Source of the DNA: Pseudomonas sp. LB-090624
GTDB taxonomy: Bacteria > Pseudomonadota > Gammaproteobacteria > Pseudomonadales > Pseudomonadaceae
Direction: 5' to 3'
DNA: 64,000 bases
NCBI RefSeq assembly: GCF_003205205.1
Contig: NZ_QJRL01000008.1
Location: forward strand, 62,001-126,000
This document shows, piece after piece, positions 18,368-28,350 of this stretch. A program made the translations under genes and the position numbers. The notes beneath the pieces are model-generated. The model made no database searches. It saw only the letters and a program-made list of their open reading frames with translations, and had not been told where the DNA came from. Position 1 is the stretch's first letter, and each line of letters begins with the position of its first letter.

Positions 18368-18443
18368 TGGTGGAGCTAAGCGGGATCGAACCGCTGACCT
18401 CCTGCATGCCATGCAGGCGCTCTCCCAGCTGAGCTATAGCCCC
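18368..18443 (-). tRNA. tRNA-Ala (GGC), copy 3
   Basis: 76 nt, CCA encoded, anticodon GGC. First tRNA of the operon, about 70 nt downstream of a strong promoter. Confidence 0.97.
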
Positions 18444-18518
18444 ACAATGTCGCTCTGAACCGAATCGCTGGCTGGGTGCCTTGCGCTTCGTTTTCGTTCA
18501 TCGCTGTGGACGGGGCGC

Positions 18519-18547
18519 ATATTAAGATCGGATTGCAGGGCTGTCAA
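18519..18547 (-). promoter_or_regulatory. Strong sigma-70 promoter of the tRNA operon
   Basis: Minus strand TTGACA (18547-18542), exactly 17 bp, TAATAT (18524-18519), followed by a GC-rich discriminator (GCGCCCCG) typical of stringently controlled stable-RNA promoters. The 40 bp upstream are A/T tracts like an UP element. Confidence 0.88.
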
Positions 18548-18645
18548 ACTAATTTTCAAAAATATCCAAAAATTTTTTCACAGATAACAATCACTTACCG
18601 CCCTGCTCCACTCAATCCGGCCACTTGGCCCTCAGGAAAATGCCT

Positions 18646-18759
18646 GTGGGAGCGGCCTTGTGTCGCGAAAGGGCCGCAAAGCGGCCCCGGCGGTTTTGCG
18701 TCGAATCAAAGATTGTGGGACCGCGTTGCGGTCCTTTCGCGACACAAGGCCGCTCCCAC
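18646..18759. repeat. Inverted REP pair downstream of gltX
   Basis: GTGGGAGCGGCCTTGTGTCG at the left and its inverse at the right, each with an inner palindrome (GGGCCGCAAAGCGGCCC and GGACCGCGTTGCGGTCC). The unit can form a long hairpin between the gltX stop codon and the tRNA promoter region. Confidence 0.75.
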
Positions 18760-18788
18760 AGTGCTCAACAGCGGTGTTCGGAACGCAG

Positions 18789-20270
18789 TCAGGCGATGGA
18801 AGCCAGCAGCTTTTCCCACTCTTTGTTTTCTTTCTTCGACACGCCACCCAGCAGGTCCAGGGCCTGACGCAGGCGGTAGCGAGTCAGGTCCGGGCCGAGG
18901 ATTTCCATGGCGTCCAGGACCGATACCGAGCTTGCCTGGCCAGTGATGGCGGCGAACATCAGCGGCATGGCATCACGCAGCTTCAGCTCCAGCGCCTCGA
19001 CCACAGCCTGGATGCAGCCGGTGATGCGCTCTTTTTCCCACTGGCGCAGGCTCTCGAGCTTCCACAGGATCAGCTGAATCACCTGGCGCACCTGGTCGGC
19101 CGACAGTTTCTTGCTTTCGAACAGCTTGGCGTCCAGCTTCAGCGCGCCTTCGAAGAAGAACCCGCCCAGCGGGGCAACCTGGCTGAACGTTTCGACCCTG
19201 CCTTGCACGTGCGGGGCGATCTTCATCATGTAGTCGCTGTTGAACGCCCACTTCTGCAGCCGTGCGGCGAACGCCTCTACCGGTAGCTCGCGCAGCCACT
19301 GGCCATTGAGCCAGGACAGCTTTTCGATGTCGAAGATCGGGCCGCCCAGCGAGATACGCGACAGGTCGAAGTGCTCGACCATTTCCGCCAGCGAGAATTT
19401 CTCGCGCTCGTCCGGCATCGACCAGCCCATGCGGCCCAGGTAGTTGAGCATGGCTTCAGGCATGAAGCCCATGCGCTCGTAGAAGGTGACCGAGGTCGGG
19501 TTCTTGCGCTTGGACAGCTTGGATTTGTCCGGGTTACGCAGCAGCGGCATGTAGCACAGCTTGGGCTGCTCCCAGCCGAAGTACTCGTAAAGCTTGATCA
19601 GCTTGGGCGCCGATGGCAGCCATTCTTCGCCGCGCAACACATGAGTGATGCCCATCAGGTGGTCGTCGACCACGTTGGCCAGGAAGTACGTCGGCAGGCC
19701 GTCGTTCTTCATCAGCACCTGCATGTCCATGCGGTCCCACGGGATTTCGACATCGCCACGCAGCATGTCAGGTACCACGCAGATACCTTCGCTCGGCACC
19801 TTCATGCGGATCACGTGTGGCTCGCCAGCGTCCAGGCGACGCTGTACTTCTTCGGCGCTCAGCAGCAGCGCTCGGCCGTCGTAGCGCGGGGTTTCGCCGC
19901 GGGCTTGCTGCTCGGCGCGCATCTGCTCCAGCTCTTCGGCGGTGCAGAAACAGTAGAAGGCGTGGCCGGCGTCAACCAGTTCCTTGGCGTACTTGGCGTA
20001 GATTTCGCCACGCTCGCTCTGCCGGTACGGGCCATGCGGGCCGCCAACGTCCGGGCCTTCGTTCCATTCGATGCCGAGCCAGCGCAGGGCGTCGAAGATC
20101 TGCTGTTCCGACTCGCGCGTGGAGCGCAGCTGGTCGGTGTCTTCGATGCGCAGGATGAACTCACCGCCGTGCTGCTTGGCAAAGCAGTAGTTGAACAGGG
20201 CGATGTAGGCAGTGCCGACATGGGGGTCGCCGGTAGGCGATGGCGCGATACGCGTGCGTACGGTGGTCAT
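18789..20270 (-). CDS. gltX: Glutamyl-tRNA synthetase
   Basis: 493 aa from [14 protein letters not shown]. Class I synthetase: HIGH-type motif [12 protein letters not shown] near residue 10, KMSKS-type motif KLSKRK near residue 250, and a helical anticodon-binding domain at the C terminus. The [10 protein letters not shown] region matches the usual bacterial zinc-binding insertion. It is adjacent to a tRNA-Glu cluster, though with its own promoter region. The nine-codon extension before this ATG is not conserved-looking and was left out. Confidence 0.97.
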   Translation of the reverse strand: MTTVRTRIAPSPTGDPHVGTAYIALFNYCFAKQHGGEFILRIEDTDQLRSTRESEQQIFDALRWLGIEWNEGPDVGGPHGPYRQSERGEIYAKYAKELVDAGHAFYCFCTAEELEQMRAEQQARGETPRYDGRALLLSAEEVQRRLDAGEPHVIRMKVPSEGICVVPDMLRGDVEIPWDRMDMQVLMKNDGLPTYFLANVVDDHLMGITHVLRGEEWLPSAPKLIKLYEYFGWEQPKLCYMPLLRNPDKSKLSKRKNPTSVTFYERMGFMPEAMLNYLGRMGWSMPDEREKFSLAEMVEHFDLSRISLGGPIFDIEKLSWLNGQWLRELPVEAFAARLQKWAFNSDYMMKIAPHVQGRVETFSQVAPLGGFFFEGALKLDAKLFESKKLSADQVRQVIQLILWKLESLRQWEKERITGCIQAVVEALELKLRDAMPLMFAAITGQASSVSVLDAMEILGPDLTRYRLRQALDLLGGVSKKENKEWEKLLASIA

Positions 20271-20412
20271 GGGAGTCTCGAACGAAAGATGAAACAAAGG
20301 CGGGATGTTAGCAGGAGGCAGGCACCGGGCTCCAGCAATGGCGCGAACGTCACTTGCCGACTGGCCATGTGCCGCTGTTAAATTTATTTACATTTCTGGA
20401 ACGACCGTACCC

Positions 20413-21468
20413 ATGCCTGCCCAACTCAAGCGCCGCCTGGCGATCTTCTTTACCCTGGTGGCCATCATCGCCCTCGCCTTCCTGGCCCACTGGTATTTCA
20501 AGGGCCGCTTCTACGAGAGTACCGACAACGCCTACGTGCAGGGCGAGATTACCCGTATCTCCAGCCAGCTCGGCGCCCGTATCGACAGCGTGCCGGTCGA
20601 GGACAACCAGCACGTCAACAAGGGCGACCTGCTGGTACGCCTGGAAGCCGCCGACTTCGAGCTGGCGATCGAGCGCGCCCGCGCCGCCCTGGCGACCCGC
20701 GAAGCCGAATATGCCCAGGCACAAAGCCGCCTGACCCAGCAAGGCAGCCTGATTGCCGCAGGTCAGGCCCAGGTGGCGGCCAACCAGGCCACCTTCGACC
20801 GTTCACGGCTGGACCTCAGCCGCGCGGAAAAACTGCGCAAGCCCGGGTTTGTCTCTGAAGAGCGAGTCACTACCCTGTCGGCCGACAGCCATGTCGCCGG
20901 CTCGCAGGTCGACAAGGCCCGCGCCGACCTGCAAAGCCAGCGCCAGCAGGTCAACGCACTCACGGCCGACCTGAAACGCCTCGATGCCCAAATCGCCAAT
21001 GCCCGCGCCGACCTGGCTCAAGCCGAACTGAACCTGAGCCGCTGCGAGATCCGCGCGCCGATCAGCGGCACCATCGGCCAGCGCAACGCACGCAATGGCC
21101 AGGTAGTGCAGGCTGGCGCCTACCTGCTGTCGATCGTGCCCGACGAAGACATCTGGGTGCAGGCCAACTTCAAGGAAACCCAGATCGGCCACATGCAGCC
21201 CGGCCAACGCGCCGAACTGGAGTTCGACAGCTACCCCGATACGCCAATCGAAGCACGGGTCGAAAGCCTGTTCGCCGCTTCAGGTGCGCAGTTCAGCCTG
21301 TTGCCGCCGGACAACGCCACCGGCAACTTCACCAAGGTGGTGCAGCGCATCCCGGTAAAACTCACGTTCCGCGCCGATAACCCATTGCGCGGGCGCATCC
21401 GCCCCGGCATGTCGGTCACCGCCACCGTCGACCTGCGCAACGAAGACGACGGCCACGATGGCCGGTGA
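20413..21468 (+). CDS. HlyD/EmrA-family membrane fusion protein
   Basis: 351 aa from MPAQLKRRLAIFF; no strong ribosome-binding site is visible. One N-terminal membrane anchor (about 9-27), a split lipoyl/biotinyl-like domain (DNAYVQGEITRISSQLGARIDSVPVEDNQHVNKGDLLVRLEAADFE and later SRCEIRAPISGTIGQRNARNGQVVQAG), an Ala/Gln-rich coiled-coil hairpin between, and a C-terminal beta barrel. Periplasmic adaptor for the MFS pump encoded by the next gene, which it overlaps by 11 nt. Likely function: drug or toxic-compound export across both membranes with an outer-membrane channel encoded elsewhere. Confidence 0.92.
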   Translation: MPAQLKRRLAIFFTLVAIIALAFLAHWYFKGRFYESTDNAYVQGEITRISSQLGARIDSVPVEDNQHVNKGDLLVRLEAADFELAIERARAALATREAEYAQAQSRLTQQGSLIAAGQAQVAANQATFDRSRLDLSRAEKLRKPGFVSEERVTTLSADSHVAGSQVDKARADLQSQRQQVNALTADLKRLDAQIANARADLAQAELNLSRCEIRAPISGTIGQRNARNGQVVQAGAYLLSIVPDEDIWVQANFKETQIGHMQPGQRAELEFDSYPDTPIEARVESLFAASGAQFSLLPPDNATGNFTKVVQRIPVKLTFRADNPLRGRIRPGMSVTATVDLRNEDDGHDGR

Positions 21469-23008
21469 TCAACTGCTGCGCCCTACCGCGGAGCCAAGCC
21501 GACGCGACTGGATCGCGGTGATGAGCGTGATGCTCGGCGCCTTCATGGCCGTGCTGGACATCCAGATCACCAACTCTTCGCTGAAAGACATCCAGGGCGC
21601 CCTGTCGGCCACCCTGGAAGAAGGCTCGTGGATTTCCACCTCGTACCTGGTCGCGGAAATCATCATGATCCCGCTGACCGCCTGGCTGGTGCAGCTGCTG
21701 TCGGCACGGCGCCTGGCGGTCTGGGTGTCCGCCGGTTTCCTGCTGTCGTCCTTGCTGTGCTCGATGGCCTGGAACCTGGAAAGCATGATCCTGTTCCGTG
21801 CCCTGCAGGGTTTTACCGGCGGGGCGCTGATCCCGCTGGCGTTTACCCTGACCCTGATCAAGCTGCCCGAACACCACCGCGCCAAAGGCATGGCAATGTT
21901 CGCCATGACCGCTACCTTCGCCCCGTCCATCGGCCCTACCCTGGGCGGCTGGCTGACCGAAAACTGGGGCTGGGAGTACATCTTCTACATCAACATCCCG
22001 CCAGGCCTGGTGATGATCGCCGGACTCCTGTACGGGCTGGAGAAGAAAGAGGCGCACTGGGAGCTGCTGAAAAGCACCGATTATGCCGGCATCCTCACCC
22101 TGGGCCTGGGCTTGGGCTGCCTGCAGGTATTTCTTGAGGAAGGCCACCGCAAGGACTGGCTGGAATCGCACCTGATCGTCGGCCTGGGCAGCGTCGCGCT
22201 GGTCAGCCTGATCACCTTCGTCATCCTGCAGTTTTCCAAACCGCACCCGTTGATCAACCTGCGCATCCTCGGTAACCGCAACTTCGGCCTGTCGAGCATC
22301 GCCAGCCTGGGCATGGGCGTAGGGCTGTACGGGTCCATCTACCTGCTGCCGTTGTACCTGGCACAGGTGCAGGGCTACAACGCCTTGCAGATTGGCGAGG
22401 TGATCATGTGGATGGGGATACCGCAGCTGTTCCTGATACCGCTGGTGCCGCAACTGATGAAGGTGATATCGCCCAAGATACTCTGCGCGCTGGGGTTTTG
22501 CCTGTTCGGCGCCGCCAGTTTCGGTTCGGGGGTGCTCAACCCGGACTTCGCCGGGCCGCAGTTCAACCATATCCAGATCATCCGCGCCCTGGGCCAGCCG
22601 ATGATCATGGTGACCATTTCGCTGATTGCCACCGCGTATATCCAACAACAGGACGCAGGCTCCGCATCGAGCCTGTTCAATATCTTGCGTAACCTCGGTG
22701 GCGCGATTGGTATTGCCTTGCTGGCTACCCTGCTGGATGCGCGCACCAAGGTGTATTTCGATTACCTGCGCGAATCGGTGGTGCCGAGCAACCCGCAGGT
22801 GGCAGAACGGCTTGCGCAGTTGGCGGAGCGACTGGGTAGTGACAATGCGGCGCTGGGCAAGCTTAGCGAGATTACCCACCAGCAAGCGCTGATCATGGCT
22901 TACAACGATGCCTTCCACTTTGTCGGGATCGGCTTGGCGGTGAGCATGGTGGCGGTGTTGCTGACCCGGAAGCTGCCGGAGGGGTTGAAGGCAGGGGAAG
23001 CACACTGA
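21458..23008 (+). CDS. DHA2-family MFS multidrug exporter (EmrB/QacA type)
   Basis: 516 aa, about 14 hydrophobic segments. The first helix has VMLGAFMAVLDIQITNSSL (DHA2 motif D1) and motif C appears in TFAPSIGPTLGGWLTENWGWEYIFYINIPPGL. It overlaps the upstream adaptor gene by 11 nt, so the pair is translationally coupled. Works with the adaptor as an EmrAB-type tripartite exporter; the substrate cannot be read from sequence. Confidence 0.92.
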   Translation: MAGDQLLRPTAEPSRRDWIAVMSVMLGAFMAVLDIQITNSSLKDIQGALSATLEEGSWISTSYLVAEIIMIPLTAWLVQLLSARRLAVWVSAGFLLSSLLCSMAWNLESMILFRALQGFTGGALIPLAFTLTLIKLPEHHRAKGMAMFAMTATFAPSIGPTLGGWLTENWGWEYIFYINIPPGLVMIAGLLYGLEKKEAHWELLKSTDYAGILTLGLGLGCLQVFLEEGHRKDWLESHLIVGLGSVALVSLITFVILQFSKPHPLINLRILGNRNFGLSSIASLGMGVGLYGSIYLLPLYLAQVQGYNALQIGEVIMWMGIPQLFLIPLVPQLMKVISPKILCALGFCLFGAASFGSGVLNPDFAGPQFNHIQIIRALGQPMIMVTISLIATAYIQQQDAGSASSLFNILRNLGGAIGIALLATLLDARTKVYFDYLRESVVPSNPQVAERLAQLAERLGSDNAALGKLSEITHQQALIMAYNDAFHFVGIGLAVSMVAVLLTRKLPEGLKAGEAH

Positions 23009-23035
23009 GCCAATTTCAGATGATCTGCGATGCCA

Positions 23036-23119
23036 GTGGGGCGGGCGAGCCCGCGAACACCGGCGCAGCCGGTGCCAGACACCGCGTAGAATTCTTCGCG
23101 GGCACGCCCGTTCCCACAG
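23036..23119. repeat. Inverted REP pair between convergent genes
   Basis: GTGGGGCGGGCGAGCCCGCGAA and its inverse TTCGCGGGCACGCCCGTTCCCAC flank an inner CACCGGCGCAGCCGGTG hairpin. It lies between the convergent MFS gene and uvrB and may terminate or insulate both. Confidence 0.7.
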
Positions 23120-23121
23120 GA

Positions 23122-25137
<2,016 letters not shown>

Positions 25138-25162
25138 GACGGACCTCGCGGCGCTGCAGTAA

Positions 25163-25178
25163 CTGTAAATTTAGCCAG
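25163..25178. promoter_or_regulatory. Possible LexA (SOS) box of uvrB
   Basis: CTGTAAATTTAGCCAG fits the CTG-N10-CAG frame of gammaproteobacterial LexA sites, with an AT-rich centre, 26 bp before the uvrB ATG. The right half is imperfect (CCAG rather than ACAG). Confidence 0.4.
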
Positions 25179-25276
25179 TAGTCTATACCCAAATGCCGCC
25201 CTCAGGGTGCGCTTTCAAGGCATACCTGTGAACGGGTATTACGGTGGACCGGGCAAATAGACCAATGGTCAAAAAA

Positions 25277-25290
25277 TATTTGCGCAAATA
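25277..25290. promoter_or_regulatory. Perfect palindrome in the uvrB-tyrB intergenic region
   Basis: TATTTGCGCAAATA, a 14-bp perfect palindrome about 55 bp upstream of a TATACT -10-like hexamer (25337-25342) of the aminotransferase gene. Possible operator; the regulator is unknown. Confidence 0.35.
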
Positions 25291-25424
25291 GCTGGAAAAG
25301 CTGCGCCAGAGTGTCGCGGTGACCGGTCCGTATCACTATACTGACTCCCCGTTTGTGCACCGCTTCAGTGCATTCGGCTGGAGCGTGTACGCCCTATCAC
25401 TCTCCAATCAGAGCCGAAGTAACA

Positions 25425-26621
25425 ATGAGCCTGTTTTCCGCTGTCGAGCTGGCACCCCGCGACCCTATTTTGGGCCTCAACGAAGCATTCAACGCCGACC
25501 CACGTACCGACAAGGTCAACCTGGGCGTAGGCGTGTATTGCAATGAGGAAGGCCGCATTCCGCTGCTGCGTGCCGTGATCGAAGCCGAGACCCAGCGTGC
25601 CGCCCAGCACGCCTCGCGCGGCTACCTGCCGATCGACGGCATTGCCACCTACGACCAGGCCGTGCAAAAGCTGCTGTTCGGCGCCGAATCGCCACTGCTG
25701 GCCGCTGGCCGCGTGGTTACCGTGCAGGCCGTCGGTGGTACCGGTGCACTGAAGATCGGCGCCGACTTCCTCAAGCGTATCTCGCCGAACGCCGTGGTTG
25801 CCATCAGCGACCCGAGCTGGGAAAACCACCGCGCGCTGTTCGAGTCGGCCGGTTTCCCGGTCCAGACCTACCGTTACTACGATGCGCCGACCAACGACGT
25901 CAATCGCGCCGGTATGCTCGAAGACCTCAACGCCCTGCCGTCTGGCTCGATCGTGGTGCTGCACGCCTGCTGCCACAACCCGACCGGTGTCGACCTGAAC
26001 CTGGAAGACTGGAAAAACGTGCTGGAAGTGGTCAAGGCCAAAGGCCACGTACCGTTCCTCGACATGGCCTACCAAGGTTTCGGTGACGGCATCGCCGAAG
26101 ACGCCTTCGCCGTGCGCCTGTTCGCCGAATCGGGTTTGGAGTTCTTCGTCTCCAGCTCGTTCTCCAAGTCGTTCTCGCTGTACGGCGAGCGCGTCGGTGC
26201 GCTGTCGGTGGTCACCGCCTCCAAGGACGAAAGCACCCGTGTGCTGTCGCAGGTCAAGCGCGTGATCCGCACCACCTACTCCAACCCGCCAACCCACGGC
26301 GCTACCATCGTTGCCACCGTGCTGAACAGCGCCGAACTGCGCCAGATGTGGGAAACCGAGCTGGCCGAAATGCGCGACCGTATCCACGGCATGCGCAAGC
26401 AGATGGTTGCGCTGCTGGCCGAATACGGCGCAAACCGCGACTTCAGCTTCGTAGGTCGCCAGGTGGGCATGTTCTCTTACTCGGGCCTGACCGTTGAACA
26501 AGTCGCCCGCCTGAAGAACGACTTCGGCATCTACGCGCTGGACACCGGCCGTATCGCCGTGGCCGCGCTGAACCAGAGCAATATCCACGTGGTCACCAAG
26601 GCTATCGTCGAAGTGCTGTAA
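25425..26621 (+). CDS. tyrB: Aromatic/aspartate aminotransferase
   Basis: 398 aa from MSLFSAVELAPRDPILGL. PLP-dependent class I (subgroup I-alpha) aminotransferase: LGVGVYCNEEG at the N terminus, the PLP-binding Asp/Tyr segment FLDMAYQGFGDG, Schiff-base Lys248 in SSSFSKSFSLYGERVG, and the carboxylate-binding Arg near the end (LDTGRIAVAALNQSN). Interconverts aspartate, phenylalanine or tyrosine and their oxo acids; sequence does not separate AspC from TyrB. The start is supported by the family N terminus; the upstream in-frame stretch lies in promoter DNA. Confidence 0.92.
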   Translation: MSLFSAVELAPRDPILGLNEAFNADPRTDKVNLGVGVYCNEEGRIPLLRAVIEAETQRAAQHASRGYLPIDGIATYDQAVQKLLFGAESPLLAAGRVVTVQAVGGTGALKIGADFLKRISPNAVVAISDPSWENHRALFESAGFPVQTYRYYDAPTNDVNRAGMLEDLNALPSGSIVVLHACCHNPTGVDLNLEDWKNVLEVVKAKGHVPFLDMAYQGFGDGIAEDAFAVRLFAESGLEFFVSSSFSKSFSLYGERVGALSVVTASKDESTRVLSQVKRVIRTTYSNPPTHGATIVATVLNSAELRQMWETELAEMRDRIHGMRKQMVALLAEYGANRDFSFVGRQVGMFSYSGLTVEQVARLKNDFGIYALDTGRIAVAALNQSNIHVVTKAIVEVL

Positions 26622-26625
26622 CTGA

Positions 26626-26666
26626 TTGATTTGTCAGGGGGTGGCTTGACTTCCCCCTGACAATCA
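26626..26666 (+). terminator. Hairpin after tyrB (likely terminator or processing stem)
   Basis: Eleven-bp perfect stem TTGTCAGGGGG/CCCCCTGACAA just after the stop codon, extended by TGAT/ATCA with one bulge. No U run follows. The loop contains the -35 hexamer of the tRNA-Asn promoter. Confidence 0.6.
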
Positions 26667-26673
26667 GTAAGAT
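26646..26673 (+). promoter_or_regulatory. Promoter of tRNA-Asn
   Basis: TTGACT, 16 bp, TAAGAT, then ACGCGC; the predicted start is only a few bases before the mature tRNA 5' end. It overlaps the hairpin that follows tyrB. Confidence 0.65.
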
Positions 26674-26683
26674 ACGCGCAGAT

Positions 26684-26759
26684 TCCGCGATAGCTCAGTC
26701 GGTAGAGCAAATGACTGTTAATCATTGGGTCCCTGGTTCGAGTCCAGGTCGCGGAGCCA
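26684..26759 (+). tRNA. tRNA-Asn (GTT)
   Basis: 76 nt including encoded CCA. Acceptor TCCGCGA/TCGCGGA, D-arm TAGCTCAGTCGGTAGAGCA, anticodon loop CTGTTAA (anticodon GTT), T-arm GGTTCGAGTCC. Confidence 0.97.
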
Positions 26760-26766
26760 GACACTG

Positions 26767-26804
26767 AAAAAGCCCCCGGGTGCGCAAGCAACCGGGGGCT
26801 TTTT
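26767..26804 (+). terminator. Terminator of tRNA-Asn
   Basis: Long GC-rich stem GCCCCCGG/CCGGGGGC flanked by A and T runs, starting 8 nt after the tRNA. Symmetrical, so it can work in both directions. Confidence 0.9.
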
Positions 26805-26830
26805 CGTTGTTCACCGGAAGTATGTCAGCG

Positions 26831-27065
26831 CCTGGTAGATCGAGCGCCGCCCACGCGGCGCATCGCGAGCTGCGCTCGCTCCTACGTTTGTTTCGGGCCA
26901 GTAACGCCTGTGGCAGGCTCGCGCGACCGCCTTGTTTGTTCGACGCAATATCGCCATGCGCCAAGGCGTTCGCGCGCAAAGCCCCCAGGAATAATTGGCC
27001 CGAAACAAACGTAGGAGCGAGCGCAGCTCGCGATGCGCCGCGCGGGCGGCGCTCGATCTACCAGG
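26831..27065 (-). repeat. Large palindromic repeat, copy B
   Basis: Arms of about 63 bp run from GATCGAGCGCC to TTTCGGGCCA and back, with additional matching flanks CCTGGTA and TACCAGG seen only in this copy. The centre carries the asymmetric GCGCAAAGCCC...GACGCAATATCGCC segment in the opposite orientation to copies A and C. It lies between tRNA-Asn and the DUF1285 gene, which converge on it. Confidence 0.92.
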
Positions 27066-27107
27066 CAGCACAAAACTCAAGGCATGCGCCTTCCAGCTCC
27101 AGAGCCC

Positions 27108-27668
27108 TCAACTACTGCGGCCAATCGGGTAAAACCCCCCCCGGCTCCATACGCCCAACCACTCCTCCCCCTCGATCACACGCGGCACCGCCAGTTCCAC
27201 CAGCTGGTAAAACACATTGCGATGTATCAGCGCTTCAAGGTTGCTGCGCATCAACACATACGGCGATGGCTCTTGCGTCACCGGGTCGATCACTACCCGC
27301 AAGGGATTATCCGGCCCGGCCTCGACCTGGTCTTCGACATTGCTGGTAAAGCGCAGCACCTGCTGTTCGCCTTCGCCCTGCACCTCCAGCAGCACGGCCA
27401 CGAACGGCGCATCGTCGACACGAATGCCAACCTTCTCTACCGGGGTAACCAGGAAATAGTCATCGCCGTCGCGGCGAATGATGGTAGAGAACAGCCGCAC
27501 CATCGGCTTGCGCCCGATCGGCGTGCCCAGGTAGTACCAGGTACCATCGCGGGCGATGCGCATGTCGATGTCACCGCAGAAATCCGGATGCCACAGGTGC
27601 ACTGGCGGCAGGCCCTTGGCCTTGGGGATCTGTGCCAGAAGGTCACTGGCCTTGCCGGAGTCGCTCAT
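27108..27668 (-). CDS. DUF1285 domain protein
   Basis: 186 aa from MSDSGKASDLLAQIPKAKGLPPVHLW; I prefer this ATG because GAGG lies 7 nt upstream and it falls 10 nt after the preceding stop codon, although a start six codons earlier is possible. Matches the DUF1285 family (WYYLGTPIGRKPMVRLFSTIIRRDGDDYFLVTPVEKVGI). No signal peptide or membrane span. Function unknown. Forms a unit with the upstream lipoprotein gene. Confidence 0.85.
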   Translation of the reverse strand: MSDSGKASDLLAQIPKAKGLPPVHLWHPDFCGDIDMRIARDGTWYYLGTPIGRKPMVRLFSTIIRRDGDDYFLVTPVEKVGIRVDDAPFVAVLLEVQGEGEQQVLRFTSNVEDQVEAGPDNPLRVVIDPVTQEPSPYVLMRSNLEALIHRNVFYQLVELAVPRVIEGEEWLGVWSRGGFYPIGRSS

Positions 27669-27678
27669 CACGCTTGCC

Positions 27679-28284
27679 TCATTCACTCATGCCCAGGAGG
27701 CTACGAGCGTACTCGCGCATCGGCGCACCAAGCAAATCCTCGGGGGTTTTGTCGTGGAACGTCAACAAACCGCCACGGCTCTTGATGCGTGCGGTGTCGA
27801 TCAGGTAGCGGGTATTGGTTTCTATCAACATCATCTGCACCACCCCACTGTCCCAGCCCAGGCGGTCAACGGCTTGTTCGTCATACCACTCGTCGCCATT
27901 GCCGATGCGGTCGTCGGTGCGGGCAAAACGGGTATAGAGCACGTAGTCGGCGCCCACCGAGCGGGCTTGGGCAATGGCCTCTTCCAGGCCCAGTGGTCCT
28001 TGGGCGCGACGCACCAGCGGAAAGTACTCGATGAAGCTTTTGAACGCCTGCTCGGCCACGGCATTCTGCCGGGGCACCGGCCCTTTACCAGGTGGGACGA
28101 ACGCGCCCTGGCCGATGAAGATGAACGAATCCGGCTGCAAGCGAATCGACAGGGTACGCCGGGTGTCACTGTGGTCCAGCAGCCCCGCATCGCTCATGTG
28201 ATAGCGGACACCCTCGCCCATATCGCTGACATTCATGCAACCACCCAGCGCCATCAGCGCCAGCGGCAAGACCAGGCTACGCAT
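27679..28284 (-). CDS. DUF4823 lipoprotein
   Basis: 201 aa. Lipoprotein signal MRSLVLPLALMALGGC with lipobox LGGC and the lipidated Cys at 16; residue +2 is Met, so an outer-membrane location is expected. The mature part fits DUF4823 (SIRLQPDSFIFIGQGAFVPPG, ARSVGADYVLYTRFARTDDR). No known enzyme motif. Next to a DUF1285 gene. Role unknown. Confidence 0.85.
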   Translation of the reverse strand: MRSLVLPLALMALGGCMNVSDMGEGVRYHMSDAGLLDHSDTRRTLSIRLQPDSFIFIGQGAFVPPGKGPVPRQNAVAEQAFKSFIEYFPLVRRAQGPLGLEEAIAQARSVGADYVLYTRFARTDDRIGNGDEWYDEQAVDRLGWDSGVVQMMLIETNTRYLIDTARIKSRGGLLTFHDKTPEDLLGAPMREYARSLLGMSE

Positions 28285-28350
28285 CTTTCCTCCAATGGCC
28301 GGCGACGAAAAACCGGCGGATAGCCGGCGGATGCAGCTTTTGCGCCAGCT

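Noticed and set aside
18476..18946. Possible small genes between the tRNA cluster and gltX
   Set aside because: The region is explained by the tRNA promoter, its A/T-rich upstream tract and an inverted REP pair.
26780..27785. Several overlapping open frames through the palindrome at 26.9 kb and beyond
   Set aside because: They translate the palindrome arms (Arg/Ala/Ser-rich) and the reverse of the DUF1285 gene, with no family resemblance.
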